Assembly (NCBI RefSeq): GCF_022179385.1
Contig: NZ_BPQS01000032.1
Span: 1-59,511 of the forward strand
Reading direction: 5' to 3'
Origin: Methylobacterium longum
Lineage (GTDB): Bacteria > Pseudomonadota > Alphaproteobacteria > Rhizobiales > Beijerinckiaceae
Length of the DNA stretch: 59,511 nucleotides
In this document: positions 1-7,756 of the stretch, in pieces
How the letters are laid out: each line of letters begins with the position of its first letter
How positions within the stretch are numbered: position 1 is the stretch's first letter
Program-made: the position numbers and the translations under genes
The notes under the pieces: generated by a model
The model's database searches: none
Told to the model about the DNA's origin: nothing
Seen by the model: only the letters and a program-made list of their open reading frames with translations

Positions 1-89
1 CCGTCATCCTGATCGGCCTCGTGGTCGAGAACCTGATCTTCCAGACCATCGAGCGCCGCACCCTCCAGCGCTGGGGCATGCAGGCCTGA
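1..89 (+). CDS. ABC transporter permease, C-terminal end (partial)
   Basis: Only the last 28 codons are present; the gene begins before the window. The reading frame starts at base 3 and ends at a TGA at 87-89. The tail, with a hydrophobic stretch followed by the charged end ERRTLQRWGMQA, is typical of the inner-membrane permeases of NitT/TauT-type ABC importers (nitrate, sulfonate, taurine). The next gene on the same strand encodes a matching substrate-binding protein, so this permease probably serves the same uptake system. A promoter between the two suggests separate transcription units. Assignment rests on a short tail and on context. Confidence 0.6.
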   Translation, partial: VILIGLVVENLIFQTIERRTLQRWGMQA

Positions 90-251
90 ACCGCCCCACG
101 TCCGGGGCCGGTCTTCCGACGCCAGCTTCGCGCTCCGCGCGCCGACCCGGCGGCAGGCGCATCGAGCCGTCCCGATGCGCGCCGTCGCTCACTCCGCATC
201 CGGAAACGATCAGGCGCGCCGGACGCCGCTCGCCCTCGAGACGCGCGCCAG

Positions 252-265
252 GTCATGTATATGAC
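252..265. promoter_or_regulatory. Operator-like near-palindrome A
   Basis: GTCATGTATATGAC is palindromic except at its inner G/T pair. It agrees at 11 of 14 positions with the perfect palindrome at 9955-9968. It lies just upstream of the -35 box of the promoter for the substrate-binding/dehydrogenase operon. I infer a binding site for a dimeric regulator, most simply the GntR protein encoded at 15143-15967. Confidence 0.55.
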
Positions 266-274
266 ACATGAGTG

Positions 275-302
275 TTGACACGCCTCCCCCGGCGCGTATC
301 CT
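275..302 (+). promoter_or_regulatory. Sigma-70-type promoter for the 364-8761 operon
   Basis: A perfect -35 TTGACA at 275-280 is followed after 16 bases by TATCCT at 297-302. Transcription would begin near 309, giving a leader of about 55 bases before the first start codon. Operator A ends 9 bases upstream of the -35 box. Confidence 0.55.
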
Positions 303-363
303 CGACTCGACGCCGACGGACTCGCGAGAGACAAGATCGGCGCAAGAACCGGTGAGGAACGCC

Positions 364-1386
364 ATGGCGGCACGGGGCATCATCCGGCTCGTCGGGACGG
401 TCGCGGCCATGTGCGTGGCGCTCAGCGCCGCCCGCGCCGAGGTCTCGACCGTTCGGCTCGCGAAGCAGTTCGGGATCTCCTATCTGCCGCTGACCGTGAT
501 GGAGGAGGAGGGCCTGCTGGAACAGCAGGCCAAGCGGCGCGGCCTCGACCTGAAGGCCGAGTGGCTGCGCTTCACCGGCGGCTCGGGGATGAACGAGGCC
601 CTGCTCTCCGGCAACCTCGATTTCGCCTCCGGCGGCGTCGGCCCGTTCCTGACGATCTGGGGCCGGACACAGGGCAACATCAAGGTCAAGGGTGTGGCGG
701 CGCTGAACGCGATGCCGCTCTGGCTGGTGACCACCAATCCTGCGGTCAAGTCGATCAAGGATTTCGGCCCTCAGGACAAGATCGCGCTGCCGACCGCCAA
801 GACCTCGATCCAGGCGATCACCCTGCAGATGGCCGCCGAGAAGGCCTTCGGGCCCGGCCAGCAGGCCAAGCTCGATCCGCTCACCGTCTCGATGGGACAT
901 CCCGACGCGCAGACCGCCCTGATGGGCGGCCACTCGGAGATCACGGCGCATTTCGGCTCTCCTCCGTTTCAGGAGATGGAGCTGAAGGACCCGCGGGCGC
1001 ACAAGGTGCTCGACAGCTACGACGTCATGGGCGGTCCCCACACCTTCAACCTCGTCTGGGCCTCCAGCCGCTTCGTCACGGCCAATCCCAAGGTCACCGC
1101 ATCCTTCCTGGCGGCGCTCGAAGACAGCCTGAAGCTGATCCGGGACGATCCGGCGAAGGCCGCGACCCTCTGGATCAAGGCGGAAGGCGCGAAGATCTCG
1201 CCGGAGGAGGCGGAAGCCCTCATCCGCGCACCGCAGAACGCCTGGACCACCAAGCCCGAGCGCATGACGGATTATCTCGCCTACATGAACCGCGCCGGAC
1301 TGGTCTCCGCCACGGCCTCCAGCGACGCCGAGCTGTTCTTCCCCGCGCCGGCGGCGGGCGATGCCCCCAAGGAGGCCACGCGGTGA
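364..1386 (+). CDS. NitT/TauT-type ABC transporter substrate-binding protein
   Basis: 340 residues. This is probably a periplasmic binding protein that delivers a small anion to the ABC importer whose permease ends at base 89. The first 25-odd residues form a signal peptide ending ALSAARA. The mature part begins VRLAKQFGISYLPLTVM and contains the GGSGMNEALLSGNLDFASGG segment typical of the family. A longer frame is open upstream, but the ATG at 364 is preceded by GGTGAGGAAC and opens directly into the signal peptide, so I chose it. It is clearly a paralogue of the gene at 7757-8761 (shared FN-VWAS segment). It overlaps the next gene by four bases (GTGA). Family members bind nitrate, sulfonates, taurine or thiamine precursors; a sulfonate is inferred from neighbours. 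Confidence 0.85.
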   Translation: MAARGIIRLVGTVAAMCVALSAARAEVSTVRLAKQFGISYLPLTVMEEEGLLEQQAKRRGLDLKAEWLRFTGGSGMNEALLSGNLDFASGGVGPFLTIWGRTQGNIKVKGVAALNAMPLWLVTTNPAVKSIKDFGPQDKIALPTAKTSIQAITLQMAAEKAFGPGQQAKLDPLTVSMGHPDAQTALMGGHSEITAHFGSPPFQEMELKDPRAHKVLDSYDVMGGPHTFNLVWASSRFVTANPKVTASFLAALEDSLKLIRDDPAKAATLWIKAEGAKISPEEAEALIRAPQNAWTTKPERMTDYLAYMNRAGLVSATASSDAELFFPAPAAGDAPKEATR

Positions 1387-2135
1387 CGGTCCCCGTCGAT
1401 CACGCCGTCGGACAGGGCGTGACCGAGGCGCTGCGGGTACGCGTCCGGCGGGGCGATGCGGTCGCGGAATACGTGGTGCCGCGCCGGGCCAATCAAACGG
1501 TGCTCGATGTCGTCACCGAGATCCAGCGCGATCAGGACCCGACGCTCGCCTACCGCTTCGCCTGCCGGGTCGGCATGTGCGGCTCCTGCGGCATGACGGT
1601 GAACGGGCGTCCGCGCTGGACCTGCCGCACCCGGGTCGCCGCGGTGGCGCCGGACGGGATGCTGAGCCTGGAGCCCCTGCGCAACCTGCCGGTGGTCAAG
1701 GATCTCGCGGTCGACATGGAGCCCTTCTTCGAGAAGTGGCGCCGCGCCCACGGGTATTTCGAGCCGGGCGAGAACCCGCCCGACGACTTCGCGACCGTCG
1801 AGCCGGACTCGCCCGCCCGCCAGGAGGTCGATGCCGGCATCGAGTGCATCAATTGCGGCGTCTGCTACGCCGCCTGCGATGTCGTCACCTGGAATCCCGA
1901 CTATCTCGGGCCCGCGGCCCTCAACCGGGCCTGGACGCTGGTCAACGACGTGCGCGACCAGGATCGCGACGGGCGGCTCGCCGCGGTGGCGGGCGATGCC
2001 GGCTGCCATTCCTGCCACAGCCACATGAGCTGCACCGAGCATTGCCCGAAGGGCCTGAGCCCGACCTTCTCGATCGCCGGCCTGAAGCGCGAGACCGGCA
2101 AGGCGGCGCTGCGCCGGTTCTGGAGGCGCGGATGA
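1383..2135 (+). CDS. Succinate dehydrogenase/fumarate reductase-like iron-sulfur subunit
   Basis: 250 residues from a GTG start inside the stop codon of the previous gene. It carries electrons between the flavoprotein (4355-6079) and the membrane anchors (2132-2835). An N-terminal [2Fe-2S] ferredoxin domain shows C61, C66, C69 and C81. A C-terminal domain follows with CINCGVCYAAC and CHSCHSHMSCTEHCPKG, the ligand sets for the 4Fe-4S and 3Fe-4S or 4Fe-4S clusters. Length and domain order fit SdhB/FrdB. The setting, between a sulfonate-type binding protein and a fumarase-like hydratase rather than TCA-cycle genes, suggests a specialised dehydrogenase acting on a succinate-like compound. Confidence 0.88.
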   Translation: MTVPVDHAVGQGVTEALRVRVRRGDAVAEYVVPRRANQTVLDVVTEIQRDQDPTLAYRFACRVGMCGSCGMTVNGRPRWTCRTRVAAVAPDGMLSLEPLRNLPVVKDLAVDMEPFFEKWRRAHGYFEPGENPPDDFATVEPDSPARQEVDAGIECINCGVCYAACDVVTWNPDYLGPAALNRAWTLVNDVRDQDRDGRLAAVAGDAGCHSCHSHMSCTEHCPKGLSPTFSIAGLKRETGKAALRRFWRRG

Positions 2136-2461
2136 GCCCGCTCCTGTACCTCGCCCAGCGCGGCACGGCCGCGATCCTCGCGGTCACGGTCGCAGTCCAT
2201 CTCGGCACGATCCTGTACGCGGTGCGTGGCGGGCTTACGGCCGGGGAGATCCTGGGCCGGACGCACGGCAACCTCGCCTTCCTCGCGTTCTACGCGGTCT
2301 TCGTGCTGGCCGCCGCGATCCACGCCCCGATCGGCCTGCGCAGCATCCTGCGCGAGTGGACCGGCTGGCGCGGCCGCTCCCTCGACCTCAGCATGATCGC
2401 CTTCTCGGCCCTGCTCGCCGGGCTGGGCCTGCGGGCGGCGCTGGCGGTGTACTGGGCATGA
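2132..2461 (+). CDS. Succinate dehydrogenase-like cytochrome b/membrane anchor subunit 1
   Basis: 109 residues with three hydrophobic segments (about residues 10-30, 48-68 and 85-105), the usual topology of an SdhC/SdhD anchor. Histidines within or next to the helices (for example in VAVHLGTILY and AAIHAPIGLR) could ligate haem b. It starts at an ATGA overlap with the iron-sulfur gene and ends in another ATGA overlap with the second anchor, so translation is coupled. It is inferred to anchor the dehydrogenase and pass electrons to quinone. Sequence similarity among these anchors is generally low, so the assignment relies on topology and position. Confidence 0.75.
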   Translation: MSPLLYLAQRGTAAILAVTVAVHLGTILYAVRGGLTAGEILGRTHGNLAFLAFYAVFVLAAAIHAPIGLRSILREWTGWRGRSLDLSMIAFSALLAGLGLRAALAVYWA

Positions 2462-2835
2462 GGGCTTCCACGACGCCTCCCATGCGGGCCGGCCTGATTC
2501 GCGCGTCCCTGCGCCGGCCCGGTTTCGCCGCCGCCCTGATCCATCGCCTCTCGGGGCTCGCCCTGGCGCTGTTCCTCCCGATGCACTTCATCGCGCTCGG
2601 CACCGCGCTCCAGGGCGCCGACCGACTCGAGAGCTTCCTCGGCCTCACCCAGAACGGCTTCGTCCGCACCGCCGAATGGGGTCTCGTCTGTGCCCTCGCC
2701 GTCCACATGGCGCTGGGCCTGCGGGTGCTCGCCATCGAGTGGCTGCGCTACCGCGAGCGCACCGCCCTGGTCGTCTCCGGCTGCCTCGCGACCGCCTTCG
2801 CGGTCGGCCTCCTGTTCCTCCTCAGCGGGGCGTGA
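2458..2835 (+). CDS. Succinate dehydrogenase-like cytochrome b/membrane anchor subunit 2
   Basis: 125 residues. The segment RPGFAAALIHRLSGLALALF matches the conserved start of SdhC-family cytochrome b556 subunits, including the HRLSG motif before the first helix. Two further helices lie near residues 77-97 and 105-123, with a candidate haem histidine in LAVHMALGLR. The start ATG overlaps the previous stop by four bases. Together with the 2132-2461 product it would form the two-polypeptide membrane domain of the complex. The flavoprotein gene is displaced to the end of the hydratase pair (4355), a non-canonical order. Confidence 0.8.
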   Translation: MRASTTPPMRAGLIRASLRRPGFAAALIHRLSGLALALFLPMHFIALGTALQGADRLESFLGLTQNGFVRTAEWGLVCALAVHMALGLRVLAIEWLRYRERTALVVSGCLATAFAVGLLFLLSGA

Positions 2836-2863
2836 GCCCCGCCCGTCGCCCCGGAGACCCGCC

Positions 2864-3736
2864 ATGGATCTCGACATCCGCGAATTCGAGGAGGTCTGCC
2901 GCGACCTCTACGTCCGCGCCCTGAAGATCCTGCCGCCCGACATCAAGGCGGGCTTCGCCGACCTGCAGCGCACCGAGACCAGCGCCACGGGCCGGGCCAT
3001 CCTCGACACGATGGTGGAGAACGTCGCGGTCGCGGAGCGCACGAAGAACATCCTCTGCCAGGATACCGGCATCCCGATCTACAACGTCGTGATCGGCGCC
3101 GACGTGCGCGTCGACGGCGCCGCCCTGAAGGCCGCGATCCGGCGCGGCTGCGAACGGGCCACGAAGGAGTTTTCCTTACGCTCCTCGGTGGTCCACCCGA
3201 TCACCCGCAAGAACGAGCAGACCTCCTGCGGCATCCGCGTGCCGATCATCCACGTCGACTTCGACGACCGGCCCGAGACCGTGGCGGTGGAGATGATCCC
3301 GAAGGGCTCAGGCTCGGAGAACGGCTCGTTCCTGCAGATGCTGCTGCCCTCGGACGGGATCGGCGCGGCCAAGCGCTTCGTCATCGACCGGGTGATCGAG
3401 CTGGGCGGCCGGGTCTGCCCGCCGACCATCGTGGGCGTCGGGCTCGGGGGCACCTCGGACCTGTGCATGCATCTGGCCAAGGTGGCGGCGACCCGGCCGC
3501 TGCGCTCGGTCTGCTCCGATCCCGAGGGCGCCCGGATCGAGGCCGAGCTGTCGCGGGCGGTGAACGAGCTCGGCATCGGCCCGCAGGGGCTCGGCGGCCG
3601 GTCCACGAGCTTCGCCGTCCACGTCGAACTCGCCGCGACCCACATCACCCAGAACCCGGTCGCCGTGAACATCCAGTGCCACTCGGCCCGCCGCGCCCGC
3701 GCGACGTTCACGCCCGGCGGCATCGCGTTCGATTGA
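2864..3736 (+). CDS. Class I fumarase / L(+)-tartrate dehydratase-type hydro-lyase, alpha subunit
   Basis: 290 residues, the usual size for the N-terminal (iron-sulfur) half of class I hydro-lyases when split in two. Recognisable motifs are NILCQDTGIP (first cluster cysteine), NEQTSCGIRVP, GSGSENGSFLQM, and CPPTIVGVGLGGTSDLCMHL, which supply the [4Fe-4S] cysteines and glycine loop. The enzyme adds water to, or removes it from, a fumarate-like double bond. The family includes fumarase, tartrate dehydratase and dimethylmalate dehydratase, and the sequence alone does not set the substrate. The ATG lies 28 bases after the anchor gene; the beta subunit follows after 10 bases. Its place inside a dehydrogenase operon suggests hydration of that enzyme's unsaturated product. 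Confidence 0.87.
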   Translation: MDLDIREFEEVCRDLYVRALKILPPDIKAGFADLQRTETSATGRAILDTMVENVAVAERTKNILCQDTGIPIYNVVIGADVRVDGAALKAAIRRGCERATKEFSLRSSVVHPITRKNEQTSCGIRVPIIHVDFDDRPETVAVEMIPKGSGSENGSFLQMLLPSDGIGAAKRFVIDRVIELGGRVCPPTIVGVGLGGTSDLCMHLAKVAATRPLRSVCSDPEGARIEAELSRAVNELGIGPQGLGGRSTSFAVHVELAATHITQNPVAVNIQCHSARRARATFTPGGIAFD

Positions 3737-3746
3737 GGAGCAGACC

Positions 3747-4358
3747 GTGGCCCACCACGTCCTCGACATGCCGGCCACTGAGCCCGAGATCCGGGCGCTC
3801 CGGATCGGCGACACCGTCACCCTCCGCCGCTGGCTGTTCGGCATCCGCGACGCGACCCTGATCCACATGTTCGACCGGGATCGCCGCACCCGGCTCGACC
3901 TGAACGGCCACGCGGTGATCCACACCGCGCCGAACGTCCACCGCGTCCCGGTCTCGAACGAGGCGCCGGTCGGCTACGCGCCGTTCTGCATCGGTACCAC
4001 CACGTCGATGCGCATGGAGCGCTTCACCGACGCCCTGATGGAGCGGGAGGGCGTGCGCCTCATCGTCGGCAAGGGTGGCATGGGACCGGCGACCCTCGAC
4101 GCCTTCGCGCGGCGCGGCGGCGCCTACCTGGCGATCGTCGGCGGCGCGGCGGCGCTGGAGACCACCTGGATCGAGACCATCGTGGATGTCGATCTCGACG
4201 ACCTCCACCCCGAGAGCCTGTGGCAGTTCGCGATCCGCGATTTCGGGCCGCTGCTGGTCGGCATGGATTCGCACGGCGGCTCGCTCTTCGCCGACGTCCA
4301 GCGCGACGTGGCCGCCCGGCGCGACGCGGTGCTGGCCTCCCTGGAGGAGGCCCGATGA
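3747..4358 (+). CDS. Class I fumarase / L(+)-tartrate dehydratase-type hydro-lyase, beta subunit
   Basis: 203 residues from a GTG start preceded by GAGGAG at 3735-3740. It matches the C-terminal, swivelling domain of class I fumarases, which in split enzymes is a separate chain. The GTTTSMRME segment and the VGKGGM loop line the substrate pocket in this family. It partners the alpha subunit just upstream and overlaps the flavoprotein gene by four bases (ATGA). That placement ties hydratase and dehydrogenase into one translational unit. The natural substrate is not decided by sequence. Confidence 0.86.
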   Translation: MAHHVLDMPATEPEIRALRIGDTVTLRRWLFGIRDATLIHMFDRDRRTRLDLNGHAVIHTAPNVHRVPVSNEAPVGYAPFCIGTTTSMRMERFTDALMEREGVRLIVGKGGMGPATLDAFARRGGAYLAIVGGAAALETTWIETIVDVDLDDLHPESLWQFAIRDFGPLLVGMDSHGGSLFADVQRDVAARRDAVLASLEEAR

Positions 4359-6079
4359 GTCCCGAACAGGTCGAGACCGACATCCTGATCCTCGGTTCCG
4401 GCGGGGCCGGGCTGTTCGCGGCGCTTCACGCCAAGAAGGTCGCCCCCGACCTCGACGTCACCGTCGCGGTGAAGGGGCTGCTCGGCAAGTGCGGCTGCAC
4501 CCGCATGGTCCAGGGCGGCTACAACGTCGCGCTGGCGCCGGGCGACTCAGTCGAGCGGCACTTCATGGACACGATCGAGGGCGGCAAGTGGCTGAACGAC
4601 CAAGCGCTCGCCTGGACGCTCGTCACCGAGGCGCAGGTGCGGATCCGGGAGCTGGAGACCGAGCTCGGCTGCTTCTTCGACCGCAACCCGGACGGCAGCG
4701 TCCACCAGAAGGCCTTTGCCGGCCAGACCTTCGACCGGACGGTGCACAAGGGCGACCTCACCGGCATCGAGATCATCAACCGCCTGTCCGAGCAGGTCTG
4801 GCGCCGGGACGTGCACCGGCTGGAGGATCACCGCGCCCTGGAGCTGATCCCGGCCCGGGACGGGTCGGGGCTGGCGGGCGTGCTGATGCTCGACATGCGC
4901 ACCGGGGAGCCGAAGCTGGTGCGGGCCAAGGCCGTGCTGCTCGCCACCGGCGGCGGGCCGACCATGTACAAGTACCACACGCCGTCCGGCGACAAGTCCT
5001 GCGACGGGCTCGCCATGGCTTTGCGCGCGGGGCTCCCGCTGCGCGACATGGAGATGGTGCAGTTCCACCCGACCGGCCTGCTCGCGGGCGCCGGCACCCG
5101 CATGACCGGGACGGTGCTGGAGGAGGGCCTGCGCGGGGCGGGGGGCTGGCTCCTCGATTCCACCGGCCAGCGCTTCATGGAGGCGTACGACCCGCGGGCC
5201 GAGCGCGCGACCCGGGACGTGGTCAGCCGCTCGATCATGCGGCGGCTGCGCGAGGGGTTCGGCACCCCGAGCGGGGGCGTCCACATCCAGATGAGCCATC
5301 TCGGCCCCGAGGACGTGCGCCGCCGGTTCAAGGGCATGGTCGAGCGCTGCGCCGATTGCGGCTTCGACCTCGCGGGCGGCCTCGTCGAGGTCATCCCCAC
5401 GGCCCATTACATGATGGGCGGCCTCCAGTTCGCGGTCGACTGCACCACCGCGCTGCCGCGCCTCTACGCGGCCGGCGAGGATACCGGCGGCGTCCACGGG
5501 GCGAACCGGCTCGGCGGCAACGGCGTGGCGAATTCCACGGTGTTCGGGGGCTTGGCCGGCCAGTCCATGGCCCGGGCCGTGACGCGCGAGGGCGCCCTCG
5601 CCGAGCCGGATCCCGCCGCCATCGAGGCGGGCCTCGCCCGGGCCTACGGGTCGCTCGGCCGGCCCGCGGGGTCGCTGCCGGAGATCCGCGAGGCGCTCTA
5701 CGAGACCATGTGGGCCGATGTCGGGATCCTGCGGGACGCGACCGGCCTCACCCGGGCGCTCGCCACCCTCGACGGGCTCTCCGACGCGGTCGCCCGGGCC
5801 GGCGCGCCGGACGGCGACCGCCGCTACGCGCTGACCTGGATGGACCGGCTGAACCTCGAGAACCTCGTGCTGGTCTCGCAGGCGGTCGCCCGGGCGGCGC
5901 TCGCCCGCACCGACAGCCGCGGCGCGCATTTCCGCGAGGATTTCCCGGAGGCCTCGGATCTCGCGACCTCGCACTACACCGTGGTGCGCCAGCGCGGCGG
6001 GGCCCTCGACCTCGCGATGGAGCCGGTGCACTTCACCCATGTGCGGCCGGGGGGCTCCCTCCTCGACGCGGCCGCCTGA
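4355..6079 (+). CDS. Fumarate reductase/succinate dehydrogenase-like flavoprotein with Cys in the flavin-linking His position
   Basis: 574 residues. The FAD Rossmann motif LILGSGGAGL lies near residue 11. Conserved SdhA/FrdA substrate-site motifs follow: AFAGQTFDRTVHKGDL, MEMVQFHPTG, EEGLRGAGGWL, the arginine in ATRDVVSR, PTAHYMMGG and GEDTGGVHGANRLGGNG. It should interconvert a saturated and an unsaturated dicarboxylate-like acid. The segment that in SdhA reads SHTxAAQGG reads GCTRMVQGG here, with C48 replacing the histidine that binds FAD covalently. FAD is therefore probably not bound through histidine, as in aspartate oxidases and some archaeal or thiol-linked fumarate reductases. The start overlaps the hydratase stop (ATGA). 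The family is certain; the substrate is inferred. Confidence 0.88.
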   Translation: MSPEQVETDILILGSGGAGLFAALHAKKVAPDLDVTVAVKGLLGKCGCTRMVQGGYNVALAPGDSVERHFMDTIEGGKWLNDQALAWTLVTEAQVRIRELETELGCFFDRNPDGSVHQKAFAGQTFDRTVHKGDLTGIEIINRLSEQVWRRDVHRLEDHRALELIPARDGSGLAGVLMLDMRTGEPKLVRAKAVLLATGGGPTMYKYHTPSGDKSCDGLAMALRAGLPLRDMEMVQFHPTGLLAGAGTRMTGTVLEEGLRGAGGWLLDSTGQRFMEAYDPRAERATRDVVSRSIMRRLREGFGTPSGGVHIQMSHLGPEDVRRRFKGMVERCADCGFDLAGGLVEVIPTAHYMMGGLQFAVDCTTALPRLYAAGEDTGGVHGANRLGGNGVANSTVFGGLAGQSMARAVTREGALAEPDPAAIEAGLARAYGSLGRPAGSLPEIREALYETMWADVGILRDATGLTRALATLDGLSDAVARAGAPDGDRRYALTWMDRLNLENLVLVSQAVARAALARTDSRGAHFREDFPEASDLATSHYTVVRQRGGALDLAMEPVHFTHVRPGGSLLDAAA

Positions 6080-6092
6080 GGGGATTTGAGCC

Positions 6093-7733
6093 ATGCAGAC
6101 CCTGCGCGGCGCCGACATCGTGGCCCGGACCCTGGAGGCGCTCGGCGTCACCCGGATCTTCACCCTGTCGGGCAATCACATCATGCCGGTCTTCGACGCC
6201 CTGCTGGAGACCGGGATCACCCTCGTCCACACCCGCCAGGAGGCGGCCTGCGTCCACATGGCCGATGCCTGGGGCCGGCTGACCGGCGAGGTCGGAGTCG
6301 CGCTGGTCACGGGCGGTCAGGGCCACACCAACGGCGCGGCGGCGCTCACCACGGCAGTGGCCGCGGACTCGCCCGTGCTGCTGCTCTCCGGCCATGCGGG
6401 CCTGTCCGAACTCGGGCGCGGCGCCTTCCAGGAACTGGCCCAGGCCGACATCGCCCGGCCGATGACCAAGGCCGCCTGGACCGCCGGCTCGGTCGCTTCC
6501 CTCGGCCCGGACCTCGCCCGGGCCTTCCGGATCGCCCGGGAGGGGCGGCCCGGCCCGGTCCATCTCAGCCTGCCGGTCGACCTGCTGGACAAGGCCGTCC
6601 CCGCCGCCTCCGTGCGGATCCCGGAGCGGGCCGCGGCCGCCATCCGGGCCGCCGAGCCGGCGCCCGATCTCGTGGCCGACCTGCTCGCCGCCCTCGCCGG
6701 GGCGGAACGGCCCCTCGTCGCCTGCGGCCCGGCCCTGTGCGACGCCTCCGGCCGGGCCGCCATGGCGGCGCTGGACGAGACCCTGGGCGTGCCGGTCGTC
6801 GGCATGGAGAGCCCCCGCGGGATCAACGATCCGGCGCTCGGCGCCTTCGCCGAGGTCCTGGCGCGGGCCGACCTCCTCGTCCTGCTCGGCAAGCCGCTCG
6901 ACTTCACCCTGCGCTTCGGTGCGGCACCCGCCCTCGCCCCCAATTGCCGCTTCGTCATCGTCGATCCCGATCCGGCGCTCCTCGCCCGCGCTCCGGCGGA
7001 CCGCCTCGCCGTCGCGGGCCTCGCCGATCCGCGCCCGGTTCTGGCGGCGCTGACCGCGCGCGCGACCGCCCTCCCCCACCGGGACGCTTCGAACCGGGAC
7101 GCCTGGCACCGGGAGGCGCGGGCTGCCCTCGCCTACCGCCCGCCCGGCTGGGCGGATCTGCGCGGGACGGGGCAGCGCCTGCACCCGGTGGAGTTGTGTC
7201 GCGCGGTCGACGCCTTCCTGGAACGCCATCCGGACGGCACGCTGATCTGCGACGGCGGCGAGATCGGCCAGTGGCCGCAGGCCCTGGTCCGCGCCGGGCG
7301 CCGGCTGATCAACGGCGTCTCGGGGACGATCGGTGCATCGATCCCCTTCGCGATCGCCGCCGCGCTGGAGCGCCCCGGCGCCCCCGTGATCGCGGTGCTG
7401 GGCGACGGCACCTTCGGCTTCCACATGGCCGAGTTCGACACGGCCGTGCGCTACGGCGTCCCGTTCATCGCGGTGGTGGGCAACGACGCGCGCTGGAACG
7501 CCGAGCACCAGATCCAGCTGCGCAGCTACGGCCCCCAGCGGACGCGCCACTGCGACCTGCTCCCGACCCGCTACGACGCGGTGGTCCAGGCCCTCGGCGG
7601 CTTCGGCACGCTGGTCACCGAGGCCGCCGCCCTCCCGGCGGCCCTGGAGGCGGCCCAGGCCAGCGGCCTGCCCGCCTGCATCAACGTGATGATCGAGAGC
7701 GTGGCGGCACCGGCGATCCGCCGCCCCGGCTAG
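6093..7733 (+). CDS. Thiamine-diphosphate-dependent enzyme (acetolactate synthase-like decarboxylase/lyase)
   Basis: 546 residues with the full three-domain layout of the acetolactate synthase/benzoylformate decarboxylase superfamily. The N-terminal PYR domain carries catalytic Glu50 (HTRQE). A central domain follows, then a C-terminal PP domain with the diphosphate-binding motif starting GDGTFGF at residue 437 and ending VVGND. It would decarboxylate or cleave a 2-oxo acid or acyl compound. It sits 13 bases behind the flavoprotein gene. In a sulfonate pathway a decarboxylase for 3-sulfopyruvate, giving sulfoacetaldehyde, would make sense. However, known ComDE sulfopyruvate decarboxylases lack the central domain, so this is only a suggestion. 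An Xsc-type or 2-hydroxyacyl-CoA lyase-type activity is also possible. Confidence 0.8.
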   Translation: MQTLRGADIVARTLEALGVTRIFTLSGNHIMPVFDALLETGITLVHTRQEAACVHMADAWGRLTGEVGVALVTGGQGHTNGAAALTTAVAADSPVLLLSGHAGLSELGRGAFQELAQADIARPMTKAAWTAGSVASLGPDLARAFRIAREGRPGPVHLSLPVDLLDKAVPAASVRIPERAAAAIRAAEPAPDLVADLLAALAGAERPLVACGPALCDASGRAAMAALDETLGVPVVGMESPRGINDPALGAFAEVLARADLLVLLGKPLDFTLRFGAAPALAPNCRFVIVDPDPALLARAPADRLAVAGLADPRPVLAALTARATALPHRDASNRDAWHREARAALAYRPPGWADLRGTGQRLHPVELCRAVDAFLERHPDGTLICDGGEIGQWPQALVRAGRRLINGVSGTIGASIPFAIAAALERPGAPVIAVLGDGTFGFHMAEFDTAVRYGVPFIAVVGNDARWNAEHQIQLRSYGPQRTRHCDLLPTRYDAVVQALGGFGTLVTEAAALPAALEAAQASGLPACINVMIESVAAPAIRRPG

Positions 7734-7756
7734 GAACACCGCTGAGGAGGGGGATC

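Noticed and set aside
90..130. Terminator after the permease (GCCCC...GGGGC).
   Set aside because: The stem is only five bases with no T run, too weak to call.
364..6079. Housekeeping succinate dehydrogenase and fumarase of the TCA cycle.
   Set aside because: Gene order, the missing flavin-linking histidine, and the mixture with TauT-type binding proteins and a thiamine enzyme point to a specialised catabolic operon.
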